Origin: Streptomyces sp. CBMA152
GTDB taxonomy: Bacteria; Actinomycetota; Actinomycetes; Streptomycetales; Streptomycetaceae
Direction of reading: 5' to 3'
DNA length: 64,000 nucleotides
Assembly: GCF_014596475.1 (NCBI RefSeq)
Contig: NZ_MECJ01000024.1
Coordinates: forward strand, 124,001-188,000
Shown here: piece by piece, positions 58,964 through 64,000 of the stretch
Layout: each line of letters begins with the position of its first letter
Position numbering within the stretch: the first letter of the stretch is position 1
Notes under the pieces: generated by a model
Databases searched by the model: none
What the model saw: only the letters and a program-made list of their open reading frames with translations
Told to the model about the DNA's origin: nothing
Translations under genes and position numbers: made by a program

Positions 58964-61417
58964 ATGGCCCGCCGCAGCACGAAGACCCCGCCGCCGGACG
59001 ATTTCGAGGAGAAGATCCTCGACATCGACGTCGTGGACGAAATGCAGGGCTCCTTCCTTGAGTACGCCTACTCGGTGATCTACTCGCGGGCCCTGCCGGA
59101 CGCCCGCGACGGCATGAAGCCGGTCCACCGCCGCATCGTCTACCAGATGAACGAGATGGGCCTGCGCCCCGAGCGCGGCTATGTGAAGTGCGCGCGCGTG
59201 GTCGGCGAGGTCATGGGCAAGCTGCATCCGCACGGCGACGCGTCGATCTACGACGCGCTGGTGCGGATGGCCCAGCCGTTCTCGATGCGCCTGCCGCTGG
59301 TCGACGGCCACGGCAACTTCGGCTCGCTCGGCAACGACGACCCGCCGGCCGCCATGCGCTACACCGAGTGCAAGATGGCCGACGCCACCTCGCTGATGAC
59401 CGAGTCGATCGACGAGGACACCGTCGATTTCTCGCCGAACTACGACGGCCAGGAGAAGGAGCCGGTGGCACTGCCCGCCGCGTTCCCGAACCTGCTGGTC
59501 AACGGCGCGACCGGCATCGCGGTCGGCATGGCCACCAATATGCCGCCGCACAACCTGGGCGAGGTCATCGCCGCCGCCCGCCATCTGATCCGGCACCCGG
59601 GCGCGGACCTGGAGGCGCTGATGCGCTTCGTGCCCGGTCCGGACCTGCCGACCGGTGGCCGGATCGTGGGCCTGTCGGGGATCAAGGACGCGTACGAGTC
59701 GGGCCGCGGCACCTTCAAGATCCGCGCGACGGTGTCCGTGGAGAACGTGACGGCCCGCCGCAAGGGCCTGGTCGTCACCGAACTGCCGTTCACGGTCGGC
59801 CCGGAGAAGGTGATCTCCAAGATCAAGGACCTGGTCGGCTCGAAGAAGCTCCAGGGCATCGCCGACGTCAAGGACCTCACCGACCGCTCGCACGGTCTGC
59901 GCCTGGTCATCGAGGTCAAGAACGGCTTCGTGCCCGAGGCGGTCCTGGAGCAGCTCTACAAGCTGACGCCGATGGAGGAGTCCTTCGGCATCAACAACGT
60001 GGCGCTGGTCGACGGCCAGCCGCTCACCATGGGGCTCAAGGAGCTCCTTGAGGTCTACCTCGACCACCGCTTCGACGTGGTGCGCCGGCGCAGCGAGTTC
60101 CGCCGCACCAAGCGCCGCGACCGGCTGCACCTGGTCGAGGGTCTGCTCGTCGCGCTCCTCGACATCGACGAGGTCATCCGTCTCATCCGGTCGAGTGACA
60201 ACTCGGCGCAGGCCAAGCAACGCCTGATCGAGCACTTCTCGCTGAGCGAGATCCAGACGCAGTACATCCTGGACACCCCGCTGCGCCGGCTCACCAAGTT
60301 CGACCGCATCGAGCTGGAGAGTGAGCGCGACCGCCTCACCGGCGAGATCGACGAGCTGACCGGGATCCTGGAGTCCGACACCGAGCTGCGCAAGCTGGTC
60401 TCGGCGGAACTTGCGGCGGTGGCCAAGAAGTTCGGCACCGAGCGGCGGACCGTCCTGCTCGAATCAGCCGGCGCCCCGGTCGCCGCGGTGGCCCTGGAGG
60501 TCGCCGACGACCCGTGCCGGGTGCTGCTCTCCTCGACGGGTCTGCTGGCCCGTACGGCGAACGCGGAGCCGCTGGCCACGGATGCCGAGCGGCGCACCAA
60601 GCACGATGTGATCGTCTGTGCCGTGCCCGCCACCCAGCGCGGTGACGTCGGCGCGGTGACCTCCACCGGGCGGCTGCTGCGGCTCGCGGTGATCGACCTG
60701 CCGCAGCTGCCGGACACGGCGGCCGCGCCCAACCTGTCGGGCGGGGCGCCGGTTTCGGAGTTCCTGTCCCTCGACGCGGACGAGAAGCTGGTCTGTCTGA
60801 CGACGCTGGACGAGTCGTCGCCGGGGCTCGCGATCGGCACCGAGCAGGGTGTCGTCAAGCGGGTGGTGCCCGACTACCCGGCGAACAAGGACGAGTTGGA
60901 GGTCATCACCCTCAAGGACGGTGACCGGATCGTCGGCGCGGCCGAGCTGCGCACCGGCGAGGAGGACCTGGTCTTCATCACGGACGACGCCCAGCTGCTG
61001 CGCTACCAGGCCTCCCAGGTCCGCCCGCAGGGCCGCCCGGCGGGCGGTATGGCGGGCATCAAGCTGGCCGACGGCGCCAAGGTGATCTCGTTCACCGTGG
61101 TCGACCCGGCGGTGGACGGTGCGGTGTTCACGGTCGCGGGCTCGCGCGGCACGCTGCTCGGGGACTCGGCGGCGACCGCCAAGCTCACCCCGTTCGACCA
61201 GTATCCGCGCAAGGGCCGGGCCACCGGCGGAGTGCGCTGCCAGCGGTTCCTGAAGGGCGAGGACATGCTGGTGCTGGCCTGGGCAGGCGCGGCCCCGGCC
61301 CGGGCGGCGCAGGCCAACGGCACGCCCGCCGAGCTCCCGGAGCCGGACCCGCGCCGCGACGGCTCGGGCACACCGCTGGCCCACCCGATCACGGACCTGG
61401 CGGGCCCGGCCTCGTAA
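58964..61417 (+). CDS. parC: Type IIA DNA topoisomerase subunit A (ParC/GyrA-like)
   Basis: This 817-residue breakage-reunion subunit has [26 protein letters not shown], the quinolone-pocket segment [19 protein letters not shown], and the catalytic tyrosine Tyr133 in [11 protein letters not shown] coiled-coil region runs about residues 370-480, followed by a six-blade GyrA-type C-terminal domain ([36 protein letters not shown]). Gene order and the absence of a nearby gyrB point to the topoisomerase IV (ParC) paralogue of Streptomyces. Residue 93, at the serine position of E. coli GyrA Ser83, is alanine, as in mycobacterial GyrA. A damage-type promoter motif precedes it. Confidence 0.92.
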   Translation: MARRSTKTPPPDDFEEKILDIDVVDEMQGSFLEYAYSVIYSRALPDARDGMKPVHRRIVYQMNEMGLRPERGYVKCARVVGEVMGKLHPHGDASIYDALVRMAQPFSMRLPLVDGHGNFGSLGNDDPPAAMRYTECKMADATSLMTESIDEDTVDFSPNYDGQEKEPVALPAAFPNLLVNGATGIAVGMATNMPPHNLGEVIAAARHLIRHPGADLEALMRFVPGPDLPTGGRIVGLSGIKDAYESGRGTFKIRATVSVENVTARRKGLVVTELPFTVGPEKVISKIKDLVGSKKLQGIADVKDLTDRSHGLRLVIEVKNGFVPEAVLEQLYKLTPMEESFGINNVALVDGQPLTMGLKELLEVYLDHRFDVVRRRSEFRRTKRRDRLHLVEGLLVALLDIDEVIRLIRSSDNSAQAKQRLIEHFSLSEIQTQYILDTPLRRLTKFDRIELESERDRLTGEIDELTGILESDTELRKLVSAELAAVAKKFGTERRTVLLESAGAPVAAVALEVADDPCRVLLSSTGLLARTANAEPLATDAERRTKHDVIVCAVPATQRGDVGAVTSTGRLLRLAVIDLPQLPDTAAAPNLSGGAPVSEFLSLDADEKLVCLTTLDESSPGLAIGTEQGVVKRVVPDYPANKDELEVITLKDGDRIVGAAELRTGEEDLVFITDDAQLLRYQASQVRPQGRPAGGMAGIKLADGAKVISFTVVDPAVDGAVFTVAGSRGTLLGDSAATAKLTPFDQYPRKGRATGGVRCQRFLKGEDMLVLAWAGAAPARAAQANGTPAELPEPDPRRDGSGTPLAHPITDLAGPAS

Positions 61418-61427
61418 CAGGACGTAC

Positions 61428-61481
61428 GAACACGACGACGCGGCCCGGCTTTTTCGAAAGCCGGGCCGCGTCGTCGTGTTC
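61428..61481. terminator. Very strong bidirectional terminator with TTCG loop
   Basis: A perfect 25-base stem (left arm starts GAACACGACGACGCGG) closes on a TTCG tetraloop. It lies between convergent stop codons at 61417 and 61490 and is the longest hairpin I see in the window. Confidence 0.93.
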
Positions 61482-61489
61482 CGGCGCGC

Positions 61490-62641
61490 TCACATCTCCG
61501 CGTCCGGCATCTCCGCGTCCGGCTCCTCCTCGGCCTCGTCCTGGCGTACGTAACGCAGCACGCCCCACATCGCGTGCTCGTCCGGAATGTCCTGCGCCAC
61601 GGCCGCGTCCAGGGATTTACGCAGCCCCTCGGCGTCGATGCGGGAGCCGATGAGGACGAGCTGGGTCAGCCGCTCCTCGCCGGGCGGCCAGGGCTCCGGG
61701 TAGAAGCGCAGGAAGCGGCCGACGGCGTGGACGGCGTACCGGTTGCGCGGATCGGCGGCGCCGAAGTCGACGAACCCCTTGATGCGGTAGAGCCCTTCGG
61801 GGCGGCTGTCGAGGAAGGCCATCAGCCGACGCGGGTCCATGGGCACGGCCGAGGTGAAGGCGACGGACTCGTACGCGGTGTGCAGATGGGCGGCGTGGCT
61901 GTGGCCGCAGTCGGAGCCGCAGTGATCACCGTGGCCGCTTTCCGGCCCGTACGCGTCGTCGTCCAGCAGATCCTCGAAGACGAGCTGGCCGACGCGTTCG
62001 GCGGCGGGCCTGCGGTCGAAGAACAGCTCCGGGTCGACCCGCCCGTACCTGGCCTCGACCACCGACGCCCCGCCCAGGGACTCCCGCAGCCGGTCGAGCC
62101 GGGCCCGCTCCACCCGGTCCGTCTTGTTGAGCACCACGAGGTCGGCGACGGCGAGGTGCCGGTCGATCTCGGGGTGCCGCTCGCGGGTGTCCTCGTACTC
62201 GGCGGCGTCGACGACCTCGACCAGACCGCCGTAGACGACCCGGGGGTTCTCGCTGGCCAGCACCATCCTGACCAGTTCCTGCGGCTCGGCGAGACCGCTC
62301 GCCTCGATGACGACGACGTCGAGACGGGCGGCGGGCCGGGTCAGCTTCTCCAGATAGACGTCGAGCTCGCTCGCGTCGACCGCGCAGCACAGACAGCCGT
62401 TGCCGAGCGACAGCGTGGAGTCGCCGAGCTGACCGGCCACGGTCATGGCGTCGATCTCGATGGACCCGAAGTCGTTGACGATCGCGCCGATACGGGTCCC
62501 CCGGCTCGCCCGCAGCAGATGGTTGAGCAGCGTCGTCTTGCCCGAGCCGAGGAATCCCGCGAGGACCACGACGGGAATCTGCCGACTCACCGACCCGCTT
62601 CCGGGCTGGCTGGGACGCTGGCTCGGACCGGTCGGGCTCAA
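61490..62641 (-). CDS. CobW/COG0523 metal-chaperone GTPase
   Basis: This 383-residue G3E GTPase has Walker A GFLGSGKTTLL, the metal-binding GCLCC motif (LGNGCLCCAV), Walker B VVVIEASGLAEP and guanine-specificity LVVLNKTD. A His/Cys-rich linker (GHGDHCGSDCGHSHAAHLH) and a C-terminal CobW_C domain follow, with a repeated PDAEM tail. Such proteins supply zinc or other metals to client enzymes. I use the TTG at 62641 (GAGAGG 8 bases upstream), 12 bases after the citrate synthase stop. A GTG at 62590 directly before SRQIPVVVLAG is an alternative. Confidence 0.88.
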   Translation of the reverse strand: MSPTGPSQRPSQPGSGSVSRQIPVVVLAGFLGSGKTTLLNHLLRASRGTRIGAIVNDFGSIEIDAMTVAGQLGDSTLSLGNGCLCCAVDASELDVYLEKLTRPAARLDVVVIEASGLAEPQELVRMVLASENPRVVYGGLVEVVDAAEYEDTRERHPEIDRHLAVADLVVLNKTDRVERARLDRLRESLGGASVVEARYGRVDPELFFDRRPAAERVGQLVFEDLLDDDAYGPESGHGDHCGSDCGHSHAAHLHTAYESVAFTSAVPMDPRRLMAFLDSRPEGLYRIKGFVDFGAADPRNRYAVHAVGRFLRFYPEPWPPGEERLTQLVLIGSRIDAEGLRKSLDAAVAQDIPDEHAMWGVLRYVRQDEAEEEPDAEMPDAEM

Positions 62642-62653
62642 GGGGGACCTCTC

Positions 62654-63802
62654 TCAGGGCGCGGGCACGGGCTGTGGCACGGGCGGACCGACATAGCGGG
62701 CCGCCGGGCGGATGATCTTCGAGTCCTCCGCCTGCTCCAGGATATTGGCGCTCCAGCCGACCACCCGGGCCGCACAGAACGTCGGCGTGAACATCTCGCG
62801 CGGCACCCCGCACAGCTCCATGACCACACCCGCGTAGAACTCGACGTTGGTGTGCAGCTCGCGGCCCGGCTTCAGCTCGGCGAGGATCGCCTCGACGTGC
62901 CTCTCGACCTCGACGGCGAACGCGACGAGCGGGCCGCCGAAGCCCTCCGCGATACCGCGCAGCATCCGCGAGCGCGGGTCCTCGGTGCGGTAGACGGGGT
63001 GGCCGAAGCCCATGATCCGGTCACCGGCGAGCACGCGCTCACGCACCCAGCCGTCGATGCGGTCCGGGCCGCCGATGGCGTCGAGGGTGTCCAGGGCGCG
63101 GCTGGGGGCGCCGCCGTGCAGCGGCCCGGAGAGCGCGCCGACCGCCGCGACCAGGGACGCCGCCACGTCGGCTCCGGTGGAGGCGACGACGCGGGCGGTG
63201 AAGGTGGAGGCGTTGAAGCCGTGGTCCACGGTGGAGATGAGATACCGCTCGATCGCCCGCACCCGCTCGGGCGAGGGCTGTGAACCGGTCATCATGTAGA
63301 GGTAGTTGGCGGCGTACGAGAGGTCGTCGCGCGGCTCGACGGGCGCGAGCCCCTGCCCCAGCCGGTACAGCGCGGTGAGCAGGGTCGGGACGGCCGCGCA
63401 GGCGGCGAGCGCGTCCTCGCGGCGCCGGTCGGCGTCGAGGTCGTAGACCGGCCGGAAGCCCTGGGCGGCGCCGAGCAGCGAGAGCGCGGTGCGCAGTCCG
63501 GCGAGCGGCCCGGAGGCCCTGCCCGCGGCGGCGATGCCGGGGAGCGCGGCGCTGACCTGCGGCGGCAGATGGCGCAGGGCCGCGGTGCGGGCGGTGAACT
63601 CGGCGCGGGCGGCGGCGTCGGGCAGCTCGCCGTGGAACATCAGATGCCAGACGTCCTCGAAGCTGCGGGTCTGCGCGAGCTCGACGGCCGAGTACTGGCG
63701 GTAGTGGTAGAAGCCTTCGAGGCCGCGGACGTCTCCGAGTGCGGTGTCCGTGACGACGACGCCCGCGAGTCCGCGGGGTACTGCCGTGGTGGTGGTCGGC
63801 AT
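62654..63802 (-). CDS. Citrate synthase-family protein
   Basis: This 382-residue citrate (or 2-methylcitrate) synthase-type enzyme condenses acetyl-CoA or propionyl-CoA with oxaloacetate. It begins GLAGVVVTDTALGDVRGLEGFYHYRQY. The substrate-binding and catalytic histidines are in DHGFNASTF, SGPLHGGAPSRAL and MGFGHPVYRTEDPRS. The third catalytic position, normally Asp in an NVDFY motif, is Glu here (TNVEFYAGVVME). It diverges from a second, HTH-bearing citrate synthase gene across 100 bases with a strong operator-like palindrome, and reads into the metal GTPase gene. Confidence 0.88.
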   Translation of the reverse strand: MPTTTTAVPRGLAGVVVTDTALGDVRGLEGFYHYRQYSAVELAQTRSFEDVWHLMFHGELPDAAARAEFTARTAALRHLPPQVSAALPGIAAAGRASGPLAGLRTALSLLGAAQGFRPVYDLDADRRREDALAACAAVPTLLTALYRLGQGLAPVEPRDDLSYAANYLYMMTGSQPSPERVRAIERYLISTVDHGFNASTFTARVVASTGADVAASLVAAVGALSGPLHGGAPSRALDTLDAIGGPDRIDGWVRERVLAGDRIMGFGHPVYRTEDPRSRMLRGIAEGFGGPLVAFAVEVERHVEAILAELKPGRELHTNVEFYAGVVMELCGVPREMFTPTFCAARVVGWSANILEQAEDSKIIRPAARYVGPPVPQPVPAP

Positions 63803-63861
63803 GTCTGTTCCTCCCTCAATCTTGATTTCGACTGTCTATGATTGACGAGACAGCTGTCAAT

Positions 63862-63876
63862 ATTGATTGAATCAAT
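63862..63876. promoter_or_regulatory. Operator-like palindrome between the divergent citrate synthase genes
   Basis: ATTGATTGAATCAAT is a 15-base palindrome around one base in a distinctly AT-rich gap. A further GACAGCTGTC palindrome lies at 63849-63858. The likely -35 (TTGAAT, 63867-63872) and -10 (GGATAC, 63889-63894) of the rightward gene overlap or follow it, suggesting repression. Confidence 0.55.
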
Positions 63877-63903
63877 GTTATCCACTTTGGATACGGTGAC
63901 CCC

Positions 63904-63924
63904 ATGACGGATCAGGTGCGATGA
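63904..63924 (+). CDS. Six-codon leader minigene in a 17-base tandem duplication
   Basis: ATGACGGATCAGG(T/C)GCG occurs twice in tandem (63904-63920 and 63921-63937). The first copy reads MTDQVR and stops at TGA, which overlaps the ATG of the main gene. The predicted transcription start, about 7 bases after the -10 at 63889, is near this ATG. Whether it is translated is not known. Confidence 0.4.
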   Translation: MTDQVR

Positions 63925-64000
63925 CGGATCAGGCGCGACTCACCACCCGCGAGGCGGCGGACCGGCTCGGCGTGAAGCCGGAGACCGTGTACGCGTATGT
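63921..64000 (+). CDS. Start of an HTH-bearing citrate synthase-like gene (cut by window edge)
   Basis: The visible 26 residues (MTDQARLTTREAADRLGVKP, then ETVYAYV) form a MerR/excisionase-type helix-turn-helix start. In Streptomyces a citrate synthase-like gene whose product carries such an N-terminal DNA-binding region lies divergently next to the citrate synthase gene (SCO5831/SCO5832 order). I infer the same here, although the catalytic part lies outside the window. If so, the protein could regulate this divergon directly through the palindrome at 63862. A plain HTH regulator is the alternative. Confidence 0.55.
   Translation, partial: MTDQARLTTREAADRLGVKPETVYAY

Noticed and set aside
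1-64000. CRISPR array, prophage, transposase or plasmid-type genes
   Set aside because: I saw no regularly spaced repeats, integrase, transposase or phage structural motifs. The repeats present are short tandem or single dispersed elements.

Overview
The window is a stretch of a Streptomyces chromosome (or a very close relative). The DNA is very GC-rich with GTG and TTG starts. It carries SepH, a SepF paralogue, the CutR/CutS two-component pair, a coenzyme F420-type oxidoreductase, DUF3710, DUF3093, DUF4193, DUF5998 and DUF6099 proteins, a cobalamin riboswitch on metE and a cyclic di-AMP riboswitch on an M23 peptidase. Gene order from about 20 to 40 kb resembles the actinobacterial block I recall from Mycobacterium tuberculosis (RNA methyltransferase, APC permease, ceoB, ceoC, OB-fold protein, DUF3710, dut, DUF3093, DUF4193, inositol monophosphatase). 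The 36-64 kb part resembles the SCO586x-SCO583x order of S. coelicolor. I see no prophage, insertion sequence, CRISPR array, rRNA or tRNA.

Layout. 0-6.2 kb: the start of a probable homocysteine S-methyltransferase, an F420-type oxidoreductase, small proteins, a translationally coupled AAA ATPase/MazG-like pair, a SepF paralogue, an atypical binding protein and a VOC protein. 6.2-9.2 kb: metE and its B12 riboswitch. 9.2-20 kb: a molybdenum-enzyme region with an assimilatory nitrate reductase fused to a CysJ-like flavoprotein, a xanthine-dehydrogenase-type pair, a sulfite-oxidase-fold protein, a divergent PucR regulator and an HTH-TOBE protein. 20-30 kb: potassium handling, with a KimA-like permease, two TrkA/RCK proteins and KdpE/KdpD without kdpFABC, among an RNA methyltransferase, an OB-fold protein and a DUF3159 protein. 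30-36 kb: an orphan ABC ATPase, a secreted alginate-lyase-family protein, DUF3710, dUTPase, a thioesterase, DUF3093 and DUF4193. 36-40.9 kb: cutRS, a 57-residue protein, inositol monophosphatase and ferrochelatase. 41-50.5 kb: an exporter, an aldonolactone oxidase, SepH, a rhodanese, a second VOC protein, thymidine kinase, a phosphodiesterase-like protein and DUF5998. 50.5-64 kb: a GNAT/acyl-CoA synthetase fusion, HPr, a GntR regulator, an M23 peptidase, paired M16 peptidases, a GyrA/ParC-type topoisomerase, a COG0523 metal GTPase and two divergent citrate synthase genes, the second cut by the window edge.

How the parts connect. The Mo-dependent genes share cofactor needs, and the nitrate reductase has a GlnR-like box. 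The potassium genes are of the kinds known elsewhere to respond to cyclic di-AMP, and the window also holds a cyclic di-AMP riboswitch. SepF and SepH both act on FtsZ. A DasR-type site precedes ptsH, tying HPr to N-acetylglucosamine control. Two promoters, of the topoisomerase and of ferrochelatase, carry a motif like the PafBC DNA-damage promoter of mycobacteria. Strong hairpins separate most convergent pairs. A Streptomyces-type dispersed intergenic repeat occurs four times, three of them between convergent genes.

Most of the window is conserved core chromosome. The least explained items are the permease/RCK/KdpDE arrangement, the operator plus mini-ORF at the citrate synthase divergon, the perfect inverted repeat upstream of sepH, the dispersed repeat and the ATPase/MazG pair.
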